DNA of 64,000 nucleotides, from assembly GCF_001665575.1 (NCBI RefSeq), contig NZ_LZSU01000042.1:62001-126000 (forward strand). Direction: 5' to 3'. The notes below the pieces were generated by a model, which worked only from the letters and a program-made list of their open reading frames with translations, was not told where the DNA came from and ran no database searches. The first letter of the stretch is position 1. The number at the start of each line of letters is the position of its first letter. The translations under genes and the position numbers were made by a program. This document shows positions 34,102-43,944 of the stretch, in pieces. This DNA is from Mycobacterium sp. 852013-51886_SCH5428379. GTDB lineage: Bacteria; Actinomycetota; Actinomycetes; Mycobacteriales; Mycobacteriaceae.

Positions 34102-35901
34102 TCAGTGGGCGAGACGCTGGCGCAGACCAGAGGCCCGCGTCACCCGCCGGTCGATCGCGGCACGCAGCGCGGCCTCGGTCCCGACGATGCGCACCGTGTT
34201 CTTCGCCCGGGTGACCGCGGTGTAGAACAACTCGCGGCTGAGCAGCCGGGACTCCGCGTCGGGCAGCAGGACGGTCACCGCGTCGGCCTGGCTGCCCTGG
34301 CTCTTGTGGATGGTCATGGCGTGCATGGTCTCCACGTCGGCGAGCCTGCTGGTCGACAGCTCGACCGGACCGGTCCCCGCGCCGGCGATCGCGACGAGTC
34401 CGTCCGGGCGGGCGACGGCGACGCCGGTGTCGCCGTTGTACAGCTGCAGCCCGTAGTCGTTGGCGGTGACCAGGAACGGCCGCCCGGCGTACCAGTCCGT
34501 CCACAGTGGTTCACCGGTGAACTCGGTCAGCCACCGTTCGACCTGCCGGTTCCAGTGCTGTACGCCGAAGGGTCCGCGGCGGTGCGCGCAGAGCAGCCGG
34601 TGCTCGTCGAGAATCTGCAGAGCGACGGGTCCGTTGCCCAACACCGCGGCCTCCCGCAGCCGAAGGGCATGCGGTACGAGCACATTGCGCAGGACGTCGG
34701 CGGGACGGTCGGTGTCCAGCCACTCCAGATCCGGTCCGCCGGACCGCAGCGCGTCGATCACCCGGTCGGCCTCGCCGTCGCGGATGGCGGTGGCCAGCTC
34801 GCCGATCTGGGTGCCGAAGCGGTGGGATTTGGTCAGCCGGGCGATCCGCACGTCGTCGCGGGCGCCGAGGCCGTCGACCAGATCGGCGAGCACCGCACCG
34901 GCCTCCACCGACGCGAGCTGGTCGGCGTCGCCGACGAGCAGCAGCCGGCTGTCGGGCCGGACCGCTTCGAGCAGCCGCGCCATCAGCGTCAGCGACACCA
35001 TGGACGTCTCGTCGACGACGATCACGTCGTGGGGCAGCCGGTTTTCGCGGTGGTGCCGGAACCGGGACGCGTTGTCGGGGCGGCGCTGCAACAGCCGGTG
35101 CAGGGTGGAAGCGGTCAGTGTGGGCAGCAGGTCGCGGTCGGCGGGGTCGAGTTGGGCGATCTGCTCCTGCACCGCGTCGAGCAGGCGGGCCGCGGCCTTC
35201 CCGGTCGGAGCGGCCAGCGCGATGCGCAGCGGCGGCCGGCCCGCCTGGGCGGCCTGTTCGGCGAGCAGCGCCAGCAGCCGCGCCACCGTTGTCGTCTTCC
35301 CGGTGCCCGGTCCGCCGGTCAATACCGTGAGCGATTGCGCCAGAGCGATTTCCGCGGCCTGTCGCTGCTCGTCCCAGTCCGCCGGGATGAGTCGGTCCAG
35401 GCTGGGGGAGCCGGCGGGCAGCTGCGATCCCAGCAGCGCGAGGACGTCGTCGCAGACCTGTTGTTCCTCGCGCCAGTACCGATCGAGATAGAGCAGGTCG
35501 GCGTCCGGGCTGGAGTAGAAGCGCAGCACTGGGGGCGTGCCGGTGAGCGGGCTCGCCCGCACGGCGGTCAGCCAGGCCTCCGGGTCGGGCCACGGCAGGT
35601 CCGGCAGCCCGACCTGGTCGGCGATCGACCGCAGGTCCACGCACACCGATCCGCCGCGCAGGGCGCGCACCGCGAAGGCGACGGCCAACGCCACCGTCTC
35701 GTCGGGCTCTTTGGCCAGCGCGGTGAGCCGCTGTGCCACATGGACATCGGCGACGTCGATCACCTCGGCGTCGGCGAACTCCTGCAGCAGCCCGGTGGCC
35801 GCGACGGAGACGAGATTTATGCCTCGACTCCCGCTCGCTCCGGTCCTCGCTCGTTCCTCGCTGCGATCCTCACTCGCGGTCGTCTTCGGGTGGGGGGTCA
35901 C
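34102..35901 (-). CDS. recD: Exodeoxyribonuclease V alpha subunit RecD
   Basis: RecD is the 5'-3' helicase of RecBCD. The 599-residue protein has Walker A GGPGTGKTTT (Lys202), Walker B VIVVDETSMVS, and the superfamily 1 motifs LLLVGDADQLASVEAG, MTIHKSQGSQAD and YTAVTRAK. GTG 35901 overlaps the stop of the NYN gene by 4 bp. Residues about 9-27 are encoded by a repeat-like DNA segment, giving an N-terminal tail some 25 residues longer than I expect for mycobacterial RecD. In M. tuberculosis recD directly follows recB; here two genes separate them. Confidence 0.95.
   Translation of the reverse strand: MTPHPKTTASEDRSEERARTGASGSRGINLVSVAATGLLQEFADAEVIDVADVHVAQRLTALAKEPDETVALAVAFAVRALRGGSVCVDLRSIADQVGLPDLPWPDPEAWLTAVRASPLTGTPPVLRFYSSPDADLLYLDRYWREEQQVCDDVLALLGSQLPAGSPSLDRLIPADWDEQRQAAEIALAQSLTVLTGGPGTGKTTTVARLLALLAEQAAQAGRPPLRIALAAPTGKAAARLLDAVQEQIAQLDPADRDLLPTLTASTLHRLLQRRPDNASRFRHHRENRLPHDVIVVDETSMVSLTLMARLLEAVRPDSRLLLVGDADQLASVEAGAVLADLVDGLGARDDVRIARLTKSHRFGTQIGELATAIRDGEADRVIDALRSGGPDLEWLDTDRPADVLRNVLVPHALRLREAAVLGNGPVALQILDEHRLLCAHRRGPFGVQHWNRQVERWLTEFTGEPLWTDWYAGRPFLVTANDYGLQLYNGDTGVAVARPDGLVAIAGAGTGPVELSTSRLADVETMHAMTIHKSQGSQADAVTVLLPDAESRLLSRELFYTAVTRAKNTVRIVGTEAALRAAIDRRVTRASGLRQRLAH
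35823..35877. repeat. Short tandem-like repeat inside the 5' end of recD
   Basis: On the coding (minus) strand the unit GCGAGGA recurs with slight change at about 11-bp spacing: GTGAGGATCGCA, GCGAGGAACGA, GCGAGGACCGGA, GCGAGCGGGA. The segment is translated as a polar Ser/Glu/Arg-rich stretch in the RecD N-terminus. It looks like an interspersed repeat captured in the reading frame; other copies would lie outside this window. Confidence 0.5.
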
Positions 35902-36833
35902 CGCAGCCGCACCATCCGCGTGGTGCTCGTCTCGTCGAGTTCGACCAAATCGTCGTGTGAGCGCAGGAAGTCGCTGAAGGACCGGTAGCCCAGCGCGCGC
36001 TCGTTGAACGACGGGTCCATCCGCTTCATCTGTGCCTTGACCGCCGAATTGTGCAGCCAGTCGGCGTCGTCCTTCTCCAGCCCGATCCGCAACGCGCGCA
36101 TCAGCAGCGCGGTGGCGGCGTCCGCGGGATCGGGTTCGGGCTCGTCGTCGTCCGAATGGGCTTCCGGTTCGGTTTCGGGCTGGGCTGCCTTGTCCTGCTT
36201 GGGGCGGCGGCTGCGCCTGGAGGGTGCGGCCTTCTCGGTCTCTGCGGCTTCCGCCGGCTCCGGAACCGGTACCCCGGGCAGGCGGTCGTAGGTGACGAAA
36301 TCGTCGCATGCCGCGACCAGAGATCGGCTGGTCGATCCGGCGATGCCGATGCCGACGACGAACCGGCCCAGCCGCCGGCAGCGCTGCGCGAGCGCGATGT
36401 AATCGGAATCACCGCCGACGATCACCACGTGGGTCAGGTCGGGCAGCCGGAACATGTCCTCGACCGCGTCGACGGCCAACCGGATGTCGGCGCCGTTCTT
36501 GCCGTAGGCGGCGGCCGGGAACAGCTGCACCAGGTCCACCGCGCGGGCCACCAGCTGGCCGCGGTAGGCGGCGTTGACCTCGGCCGACCAGTCGGCGTAC
36601 GCGCGGGTGAGCACCAGCGTGCCGAAGGAGGACGCGAAATCGATGATGGCGCCGATGTCGACGGTGGCGCGGGCGAGCCGCTCGGCGAACTCGGCGCCGC
36701 CCTTGGACTTGTCCCGCTGATACGAACTACGGCCGTTGACCTGGTCGTATCTGGAGATCACGATGTTGTCGAAGTCTAGGTAGACCGCGACCCTGGGGGT
36801 GATCGGTTCCGTCACGTACCCAGTGTGGCCCAT
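35898..36833 (-). CDS. NYN-domain ribonuclease-like protein with C-terminal OST-HTH/LOTUS-like domain
   Basis: This 311-residue protein has a PIN-like NYN domain at about 13-190 with acidic residues in YLDFDNIV, GADIRLAVDAVEDM and VIVGGDSDYIALA, as in LabA/Limkain-type nucleases. An acidic, Lys/Pro-rich linker (about 195-240) leads to a C-terminal LOTUS-like domain (VKAQMKRMDPSFNERALGYRSF). Such proteins probably cut RNA. ATG 36833 is used (GAGGG upstream); GTG 36815 is possible. Its stop overlaps the recD start by 4 bp, so RecD synthesis is likely coupled to it. Confidence 0.88.
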   Translation of the reverse strand: MGHTGYVTEPITPRVAVYLDFDNIVISRYDQVNGRSSYQRDKSKGGAEFAERLARATVDIGAIIDFASSFGTLVLTRAYADWSAEVNAAYRGQLVARAVDLVQLFPAAAYGKNGADIRLAVDAVEDMFRLPDLTHVVIVGGDSDYIALAQRCRRLGRFVVGIGIAGSTSRSLVAACDDFVTYDRLPGVPVPEPAEAAETEKAAPSRRSRRPKQDKAAQPETEPEAHSDDDEPEPDPADAATALLMRALRIGLEKDDADWLHNSAVKAQMKRMDPSFNERALGYRSFSDFLRSHDDLVELDETSTTRMVRLR

Positions 36834-36845
36834 GAGGCCCTCGGT

Positions 36846-37190
36846 TCAGGCGGCGGTGACGGGAAGAGTGCGGTGCGGATCGCAGATGCCGATGACGCGC
36901 AGCACCATGGCATTGCCGACCAGGGTCCAGTCGACGCCGGCCTTCACGCACCGCTGGTGGATGGTGCACAGCACGGAGAAACCCGCGGTGCTGAGAAAGT
37001 CGACGCCGTTGAGGTCGAGGGTCAGCCGCCGGGAGTTGGCGCCCCGGCGGAACGTGTATTCGGCCACCTCAGCGGCGTTCGAGGCGTCGATGTCGCCTCT
37101 GACGGCGATGCGCACGTCGGTGGCGCTCTCCCATTCGGTGGAGAACGTCAGGCGGTCGCGGGCGGTACGGGTAGGGGCAATAACTGTCAT
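36846..37190 (-). CDS. STAS-domain anti-sigma factor antagonist
   Basis: This 114-residue protein is one STAS domain. The conserved loop LNGVDFLSTAGFSVL contains the serine normally phosphorylated by an anti-sigma kinase. In family members the unphosphorylated form binds the anti-sigma factor and frees a sigma factor such as SigF. No cognate anti-sigma or sigma gene is adjacent. ATG 37190. It lies between recB (125 bp upstream) and the NYN gene (12 bp downstream). Confidence 0.9.
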   Translation of the reverse strand: MTVIAPTRTARDRLTFSTEWESATDVRIAVRGDIDASNAAEVAEYTFRRGANSRRLTLDLNGVDFLSTAGFSVLCTIHQRCVKAGVDWTLVGNAMVLRVIGICDPHRTLPVTAA

Positions 37191-37315
37191 GGGCGGTGAC
37201 TCCGAACTCGCGCAGCAGTGGTGCGCGTCCGTGAAGTTTCTGGGGCGGTCGTCTGCGGATTCGGGATTCCTGTCCCGACGTGACTCTGCGACTGATCCGC
37301 GGCTGGTTAGTCAAC

Positions 37316-40300
37316 CTACGCGGAGCTTACGCGGTCGCCCCCCTCCGGTGTCCACTCGCCGTCCAGGAGATCCGACACCGCCGTGACGAGGTCGGCGGGC
37401 GGTTGCCAGCTGAACACCCCGGCGGGATGGCCGTCGACGATCGGGGTGTCCGGCCCGCACATACCGCGCAGGAACAGATAGAGCACCCCGCCGAGATGGT
37501 GATGCGGGTCATAGCCAGGCTGGCGCCACCGCAGGAAGCGATGCAGGACAACGCAATACAACAGCGCCTGCAGCGGATAGTCCGAATGCAGCATCGCGTC
37601 GGCCATCCGCGGTCTGGCGTAGTCGGCGGCGGTGAGGGGTCGGTCGGGTTCGCCGAGCCAGTTCGTCTTGTAATCCACCACCAGATAACGACTGTCGACC
37701 CGCAGGACCGCATCGATCGAGCCGGTCAGATAGCCGCGCAGCGACTGCTGGGCCAGCGCCCCGTCGGACAACCGGTCCGCGTAGGACGCCAGCGCGTCGT
37801 CGGCGGGCAGATGCCGGGCGAACACCCGGCCGACGTCGGCCAGCGTGAGCTGTCCGGCGGTGCTGCGCAGATCGCCCCCGGCGAGCGGGAACTCGAAGTC
37901 CAACTCCCGCAACCGGTCCCGCAGTGGGATCTGGCGCAGCGTGACGCCGGGCGCCAGCGGCCCCAGTGGGGTGTCGTGCATCGGCACCAACGCCTCCGCC
38001 AGGAGGTCCGGGGCCACGTCGACCGGCCACCACAGCGAGTGCTCCTCGATGTGTCGTCGCAGTTCCGCCGCGAAGTCGGTCGCGTCTGGATCGGCGTGTT
38101 CGAGGACCGCGTGCACCAGTGACCCGAACTTCGCGCCAGTGGGCAGTTCCGCCATCGGCGACGGCACCTCGGCGACCTCGGGACCGGCGGTGATCTCCTC
38201 GGGAACCGGGATGTCGGCAGCCTCGTCGTCGAGGTCGACGACCTCGGGTTCACTGGTCACCCCGTCGGACTCCGCCGCCCGGATCAACCCCGAGTACGAC
38301 GTCCGGCGCCAGGTGGTGTCGATGAACCGGTGGAACCGGCGCACCGTCAGTCCGGACGGCGGAGTCTCGGCGGGCACCGCGGCGGGTGGGGCGATGACCG
38401 CCGCCTCGAGCACCGGACCACCGGCGTCCGCCCACGCCTGCAACCGAGCGCGAGCGTCAGCGTCGTTGATCTTGGCCGGGTGGCACTTGTCGGGCACCAC
38501 CGGATCGCCGGGCGCGCGGCCGCGCAGCAACCGGGACAGTCCGCCGTTGGGTTCGTCCCACGACGGCGCCCACCAGGCCACCACCTGCGATTGCGCGCGG
38601 GTCATTCCGACGTAGGTCAGGCGCACATGGTCGCCGGCCTCCTCCTGGCGGCCCAGCACCTCGACGGTGCGGTAGTCGGGGCTGTTCTCGCCGCCGATGT
38701 GCAGACAGCGCCGGCCGTCGTCGTGGAACAGCACGGTATCGCGTTGTTGCACATTGCGATTGAACGCGAACGGCAGGTACACAACCGGGTACTGGAGCCC
38801 CTTGCTGACCCACACCGTCATGATCTGCACGGCTGCGGCGTCGCTGTCGAGGCGGCGGTTGCGTTCGACGGTCCCGCCGCGCTCCTGGCGCTGGGTGCGC
38901 AACCAGTCCCGCAGCGCCGGCAGGCTGTAGTGCTCGCTGTGGGCGGTGTCGTGTAGCAGCTGGGTGAGGTGGGCCATATCGGTCATGTGCCGCTCACCGT
39001 CGTGCCAGCTGAGCACCCGCCGCGCCATCCCGGCGAGCTGTGCGGCCTCCAGCACCGCGGCGACGCCGCGTTCGCGGGCGTGGTCGGCCCACTGGCGGAT
39101 CGTGTCGGTCACCCGGTCGGTCAGCGAATCACCCTGAGCGGCAAGCTCGTCAGCGGTGTGGCCGAAGAACATCGTGGTGGCCGCCGCCCGCACGAGTCCG
39201 GAGCGGTGCGGCTGGTCGAACGCCTCGAGCAGGCACAGCCAGTCGGTGGCCGCGTCGGAGCTGAAGATGTCGGAGTCGCCGGTGTAGACCGCGTGCACGC
39301 CCGCGGCCGTCAGCGCCTCGAAACAGGCCCTTGCGTCCTTGTGCTTCTCGACGATCACCGCGATGTCGCGCGCCTGCAGCGGCCGGCCGTCATAGGTGGC
39401 GCCGCCGGCGAGCAATGCCGCGACGTCCGCGGCCAGATCCTGGGCGATGTACGGGCGCAGCCGGTCGATCTTGACCGTCTGGGTGCCGCGCACCCCGAAG
39501 GTGTCGCGGCTGACCACCCGCAGCCGGAACGGCTCGTTGCTGGGGGCGCCCTGTAGCCGGTGGCCCCGGTGGTGGGCGTCGACGCGGTGCGCGACGATGC
39601 GCGGATCGCCGAGCTGCGCGCCGAGCAGGACGTTCTGCAGCCGGTCGACCAGGACGCCGTCGCTGCGCCAGTTCGTGCCCAGAGTGCACCGCTCGCCCGC
39701 GGTTTCGGCCGCGTCCAGATAGGTGACGATGTCGCCACCGCGGAACGCGTAGATGGCCTGTTTGGGGTCGCCGATGAGGATGACCGTCGACCGGCCGCTG
39801 AAGGCGCGGTCGATCACCTGCCACTGCACGGGATCGGTGTCCTGGAATTCGTCGACCATCACGATCGACCAGCGCTGCTGCATCCGCGCGCGTGCGGGGG
39901 AGTCGGCCGGTTTCAGCGCGGTGGCCAGCCGGCTCAGCAGATCGTCGTATCCGAGGATGCCGAGGCTGCGTTTGCGGCTCTCCAACTCGCCGCACACCGT
40001 GCGCGCGAACTCGACGCGGATCGCGGCCTCCGAGTCCGGAGGCGGATCCTGCGGCCGCAGTTCGGCACTCGGATTGTTCACCACCTCGCGGGCCACCTTG
40101 AGCGCCTGCGCGCGGGTGATCACCGGATCGTCCCGCTCGTTTCCGAACATCCGCAGATAGCAGTCGTCGACGATGTCGGCGACCACGTCGTCCAGGCTCT
40201 CCACCAGGGTGACCCGGGCGTCGGTGTCCCCCGCCACCCCGAGCGATTTGAGCACCAGCTGGCAGAATTGGTGGGTGGTGGCGATGGTGGCGGCATCGAA

Positions 40301-40639
40301 ATCGGCCAGCGCGTCCCGCAGTCGCCGTCGGCGATCGGTCCGCTCCTCGTCGGTGCCGGCGAGCAGATGGGCGATCGGCTCGTTGTCGCCGGCGGTCTCC
40401 GGACGGTCGAACGCCACCAGCGCGTCGAGCAACTGGCACCGAACTCGTTCGCGCAGTTCCTGACTCGCCGCACGGCCGAACGTGATCAGCAGCATCTCGT
40501 CGAGCGTCGCGACGCCCTCGGCCACGTAGCGCGTCACCAGGCCGGCCAGGGCGAAGGTCTTGCCGGTGCCCGCGCTGGCCTCGAGCACCGTGGTGGTGCA
40601 CGGCGGGGGCAGCGGGCCCAGCAGATCGAACGGCATCAT
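37316..40639 (-). CDS. recB: Exodeoxyribonuclease V beta subunit RecB
   Basis: RecB is the 3'-5' helicase and nuclease subunit of RecBCD. The 1107-residue protein has Walker A EASAGTGKTFAL (Lys27), the helicase motif IVMVDEFQDTDPVQW, ILIGDPKQAIYAFRGGD, and the C-terminal nuclease motif VVDYKTNW (Asp989, Lys991). ATG 40639 overlaps the recC stop by 4 bp. The complete nuclease site implies an active enzyme. Mycobacterial RecBCD is known to work mainly in single-strand annealing rather than in homologous recombination, where AdnAB acts. Confidence 0.96.
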   Translation of the reverse strand: MMPFDLLGPLPPPCTTTVLEASAGTGKTFALAGLVTRYVAEGVATLDEMLLITFGRAASQELRERVRCQLLDALVAFDRPETAGDNEPIAHLLAGTDEERTDRRRRLRDALADFDAATIATTHQFCQLVLKSLGVAGDTDARVTLVESLDDVVADIVDDCYLRMFGNERDDPVITRAQALKVAREVVNNPSAELRPQDPPPDSEAAIRVEFARTVCGELESRKRSLGILGYDDLLSRLATALKPADSPARARMQQRWSIVMVDEFQDTDPVQWQVIDRAFSGRSTVILIGDPKQAIYAFRGGDIVTYLDAAETAGERCTLGTNWRSDGVLVDRLQNVLLGAQLGDPRIVAHRVDAHHRGHRLQGAPSNEPFRLRVVSRDTFGVRGTQTVKIDRLRPYIAQDLAADVAALLAGGATYDGRPLQARDIAVIVEKHKDARACFEALTAAGVHAVYTGDSDIFSSDAATDWLCLLEAFDQPHRSGLVRAAATTMFFGHTADELAAQGDSLTDRVTDTIRQWADHARERGVAAVLEAAQLAGMARRVLSWHDGERHMTDMAHLTQLLHDTAHSEHYSLPALRDWLRTQRQERGGTVERNRRLDSDAAAVQIMTVWVSKGLQYPVVYLPFAFNRNVQQRDTVLFHDDGRRCLHIGGENSPDYRTVEVLGRQEEAGDHVRLTYVGMTRAQSQVVAWWAPSWDEPNGGLSRLLRGRAPGDPVVPDKCHPAKINDADARARLQAWADAGGPVLEAAVIAPPAAVPAETPPSGLTVRRFHRFIDTTWRRTSYSGLIRAAESDGVTSEPEVVDLDDEAADIPVPEEITAGPEVAEVPSPMAELPTGAKFGSLVHAVLEHADPDATDFAAELRRHIEEHSLWWPVDVAPDLLAEALVPMHDTPLGPLAPGVTLRQIPLRDRLRELDFEFPLAGGDLRSTAGQLTLADVGRVFARHLPADDALASYADRLSDGALAQQSLRGYLTGSIDAVLRVDSRYLVVDYKTNWLGEPDRPLTAADYARPRMADAMLHSDYPLQALLYCVVLHRFLRWRQPGYDPHHHLGGVLYLFLRGMCGPDTPIVDGHPAGVFSWQPPADLVTAVSDLLDGEWTPEGGDRVSSA

Positions 40640-43600
40640 ATGCTCGCCTCCGCCCGCAGCAGCGGAGCCCACAGCCGGACGGCGTAGTCGTCGAGCCCGG
40701 CGTCGACGAGCGTGCTCAGGGGGGCGCCGATGCCCCACACCCGCGCGTGCGCGGGTTCCTCGTTCTCGCCCGGGAACCTCTTGGTGTCCCACCGGTAGGC
40801 GGCCGCGCTGACGGGGTCGTCGTTCTCTGCGCGGGCCGCCGCCCACGCGTAGGACGTCTTCAGCGGCAACGGGATCGGTTGGCGCCGGCCGGCGTCGTAG
40901 ATCGCGACGAGGTCGCCGAGCAGTTCTGCGGCCGACTCGTCCGGGCGGCCGAGCAGGCGTTCGAACGGGGTGTCGCCGTGGCGGGGCCGGCCGATGCACA
41001 CCGCGGTCCAGTCCTCGCGTGGACGCTGAGCGGTCAACGCCAGCAACCGGATCCACGACTCCAGCAGATGCTTCCCGTCGAGTTTCGAGTACGTGACCCA
41101 GACGAGCTGGTCGCCGAAGACCCGCGGCACGGTGCCGGTGACGCGGCGGCCGCCGCCGACGTCGATGTCGACGTCATAGGCGCGGGGGGCCACCGCGCGA
41201 CGAGCGCGGGCGGCGTGGGCGAGCTTCTCTGCTCTGGCGCGCAGCTCCTGGGCCTGGCGCCAGCCGAGGCGGCCGGGCGGCAGGGTGCCGCGCCGCCATT
41301 CCGCCTGCTGGGCGTCCTCGGGGGCCATGCCGCGCAGCATGTCGTCGAGCATGCGGTCGCCGACCTTCCACTGCGCGAGCGCGTCGATCTCGACGGGCAT
41401 CGCATCCTCGACGGCGTCGACGTCCCACGGCAGCATGTAGTCCAGGGCCTTGAAGAATCCCTTGACCGGATCCCTGAAGAAACCGATCAGATCGTCGAGC
41501 ACCACATCGTCGGTGGGCGGCGGCGGCAGTGGTTCGGCGAGCAGTTGCGGACGGTCGCTGCGGCGCCCGCTCGCGGTCTTGGCCGCGACGAGGGTGGTCG
41601 TGTCGAACGTGAACGACTGTCCGGGAACGCCGAGCGCACCAGGGGTGACGTTGCGAACGTCGAAGGGCTGCAACGGGTGTTCCACGACGGGGAGTCGTTG
41701 ACCGGTGGTGAGCTCGAGTGCGTCGAGCAGTTCGACCAGCGGGACGGCGGGCGGCCTGCGTTGGCCCGAGTACTCGTTGGCGCCGGTGTAGGTGATGACG
41801 AGTTTCTCGGTGGCCGCGCCGATCGCGTCGAGCAGGAGCTGACGGTCCTCGGAGCGGATGTCGCGTTCGCCGGTCATCGGATTCCGGGCCAGCGCGTCGT
41901 CGCCGTCGACCACACCGAGGCGGGGGAACACGCCGTCGTCCAGGCCGATCAGGCACACCACCCGGTGCGGGACCGATCGCATCGGCACCATCGTGCACAC
42001 GGTCAGGGTGCCGGTGCGGAAGTTGGCGCGGGTGGGGCGGCCGGCGAGGTGGCGGTCCAGCAGTGCCCGCACGTCGGGCAGCCGCAGTGGGGTGTCCCGC
42101 AGCGGCCCGGCGTTGACCAGGACGTCGGCGAACTCGCGCTCGACCTGGCTGGTCTGCCAGGCGTCGTCGTCGGACACCGCGGCCAGCAGCGTGACGCCCT
42201 CGGTCAGAGCGGCCAGCCAGTCGGCGAGTGGCCTTGTGCCGCTGAGCTGTTCGATGCACCGGTGCAGGCGCTCGACGTATTCGGCGAGGCGGCCCGCGAG
42301 CTCGACGCGGTCACTGCCGACGTCGTCGAGCGGAAGCGTGGTGTCGAGCCAGGCGTGCGCGTCGTCGGACATCGCTACGCCGGCCAACACCCGGTCGATG
42401 CCGAACCGCCAGGTGTTCTGGACGAATCCGACCCCGTAGGGCGCACGGTGGTCCGGGTCGAAGCCCCACCGGACGTTGGCTTCGCGCACCCACGCACTGA
42501 TGGCGTCGAGATCGTCGTCGCTGAACCCGAACCGCGCCCGCACGGGTGCGGCCTCGGCGAGGTTGAGCACCTCGCTCGCGGTGGCGCGACCGCCGGCGAG
42601 CGCGAGCAGTTGGGCCGCCACGGCGAGCAGCGGATTGGTCTGCGTCAGAGCGCGATCGGCGAGTTTTACCCGCAACCGGTGCGCCGGATGGGCGCCGTCG
42701 ACGATGTCGCCGAGACCGAAACCCGCGACGATCAGAGGTGCGTAGGTCTCGATGTCCGGGCACATCACGAGGATGTCGCGCGGTTCGAGGGTGGGGTCGT
42801 CGGCGAGCAGACCGAGCAGGACCTCGCGCAGTACGTCGATCTGGCGGGCGGTGCCGTGACAGCTGTGCACCTGCACGGAGCGGTCGGCGGGGTCGAGGGT
42901 GCGACCGGCGGGACGCACCGCGTCGGCGGCGATGTCAGACTGCAGCCAACCGAGGAGCGTGTTGGGATGGATTGGGCTGCCCAGATATTCGTCGGCTTGC
43001 GGGTCGGCGGGCAGGCTGCGCTGGAGCTCGCGCAGATCGCGACCCAGTGTCGCGAGCAGCGGGTGGGTGACGTCGCGGTGGCTGGTGTCGGCACGGCGGG
43101 GGGTCGGCGTCTGGGCACCGCGCAGCGACGTCCACAGCGGATCGCTCGGATGCGGCAGCCACAGATGCAGATCGTGGTGGGTGGCCAGCGCCTCGAGGAG
43201 TTCGATCTCGGTGACCGGCAGCCGGGTGTGGCCGAACAGCGACAGCCGCGCCGGCAGGTCGGTGGGCGCGGCCCGCAGCCGGTCCAGGACCGCGGCGTGG
43301 CGGATGTGCGGCGGGTCGGCGGGGACGCGGTCGACGAGGGCTCGCCACAGCGGCGGTTGCCAGTGCAGGTCGGCGTCCAGGCCTGCGGTGTCGCCGGCGA
43401 GCCAGTCGACGAGCAGCTGCGGGCGTTGGCGGGCGTAGGAGGCGAACAGGCCGGCCAGCCGGCGCGCGACCGCGTAGCGGCGGCCCTGGCGGAGTTCGCG
43501 TTCCTCGCCGTTTTCGAGGTGGCCGAGATGGGCGGCCAGGGTGGCGGCCCAGGGTTTGTCGAGGTGCGCGTCGATGACGGCGAGCAGCGGCCAGACCAGG

Positions 43601-43875
43601 GCGTCGGGCGCCCACGGATCATCGTCGGCGGTGCCGCTGAGCTCGCTGATCAGCGACCGCGGATTGCGGAAGACGACGCCGGCGCAGACGCCGTCCTGGC
43701 CGATGGCGGCGCCCAGGACGTGGGACAGCCGCTGGCTCAGCCACCGCTCGACGCCTTTGGCGGGGACGATGACGAGCTCTTCGGCGAACGGGTCATCGAG
43801 AGGACGGCTGAGTAGGGCACCGAGGCCGTCAGCGAGGAGGTCGGTGCGCTCGGCCCGATGGAGGTGCAGCGGCAT
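40636..43875 (-). CDS. recC: Exodeoxyribonuclease V gamma subunit RecC
   Basis: RecC is the scaffold and Chi-recognition subunit of RecBCD. The 1079-residue protein has the N-terminal block ELVIVPAKGVERWLSQRLSH, the inactive helicase-like segments (CLIGLDDGVFPR, RNPMTGERDIRSEDRQLLLDA) and a C-terminal inactive nuclease-like region. ATG 43875 begins MPLHLHRAERTDLL; the longer in-frame extension is not family-like. It heads the recC-recB pair and is divergent from the SDR gene across a MerR-type operator. Confidence 0.95.
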   Translation of the reverse strand: MPLHLHRAERTDLLADGLGALLSRPLDDPFAEELVIVPAKGVERWLSQRLSHVLGAAIGQDGVCAGVVFRNPRSLISELSGTADDDPWAPDALVWPLLAVIDAHLDKPWAATLAAHLGHLENGEERELRQGRRYAVARRLAGLFASYARQRPQLLVDWLAGDTAGLDADLHWQPPLWRALVDRVPADPPHIRHAAVLDRLRAAPTDLPARLSLFGHTRLPVTEIELLEALATHHDLHLWLPHPSDPLWTSLRGAQTPTPRRADTSHRDVTHPLLATLGRDLRELQRSLPADPQADEYLGSPIHPNTLLGWLQSDIAADAVRPAGRTLDPADRSVQVHSCHGTARQIDVLREVLLGLLADDPTLEPRDILVMCPDIETYAPLIVAGFGLGDIVDGAHPAHRLRVKLADRALTQTNPLLAVAAQLLALAGGRATASEVLNLAEAAPVRARFGFSDDDLDAISAWVREANVRWGFDPDHRAPYGVGFVQNTWRFGIDRVLAGVAMSDDAHAWLDTTLPLDDVGSDRVELAGRLAEYVERLHRCIEQLSGTRPLADWLAALTEGVTLLAAVSDDDAWQTSQVEREFADVLVNAGPLRDTPLRLPDVRALLDRHLAGRPTRANFRTGTLTVCTMVPMRSVPHRVVCLIGLDDGVFPRLGVVDGDDALARNPMTGERDIRSEDRQLLLDAIGAATEKLVITYTGANEYSGQRRPPAVPLVELLDALELTTGQRLPVVEHPLQPFDVRNVTPGALGVPGQSFTFDTTTLVAAKTASGRRSDRPQLLAEPLPPPPTDDVVLDDLIGFFRDPVKGFFKALDYMLPWDVDAVEDAMPVEIDALAQWKVGDRMLDDMLRGMAPEDAQQAEWRRGTLPPGRLGWRQAQELRARAEKLAHAARARRAVAPRAYDVDIDVGGGRRVTGTVPRVFGDQLVWVTYSKLDGKHLLESWIRLLALTAQRPREDWTAVCIGRPRHGDTPFERLLGRPDESAAELLGDLVAIYDAGRRQPIPLPLKTSYAWAAARAENDDPVSAAAYRWDTKRFPGENEEPAHARVWGIGAPLSTLVDAGLDDYAVRLWAPLLRAEASI

Positions 43876-43944
43876 TGACTCAAACGATAGAGCGCAGGGG
43901 TGACAACCGGGGCGGGTCGCCCTGCTGGGGCGCACAGCCGCGGC

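Noticed and set aside
35763..35763. GTG at 35763 as the recD start
   Set aside because: It would remove the conserved LLQEFADAE stretch at the beginning of RecD.
40747..43815. A plus-strand open frame of over 1000 codons opposite recC
   Set aside because: It has no domain and a low-complexity composition rich in Arg, Gly and Gln. It mirrors the GC-rich third positions of recC, which has clear family motifs.
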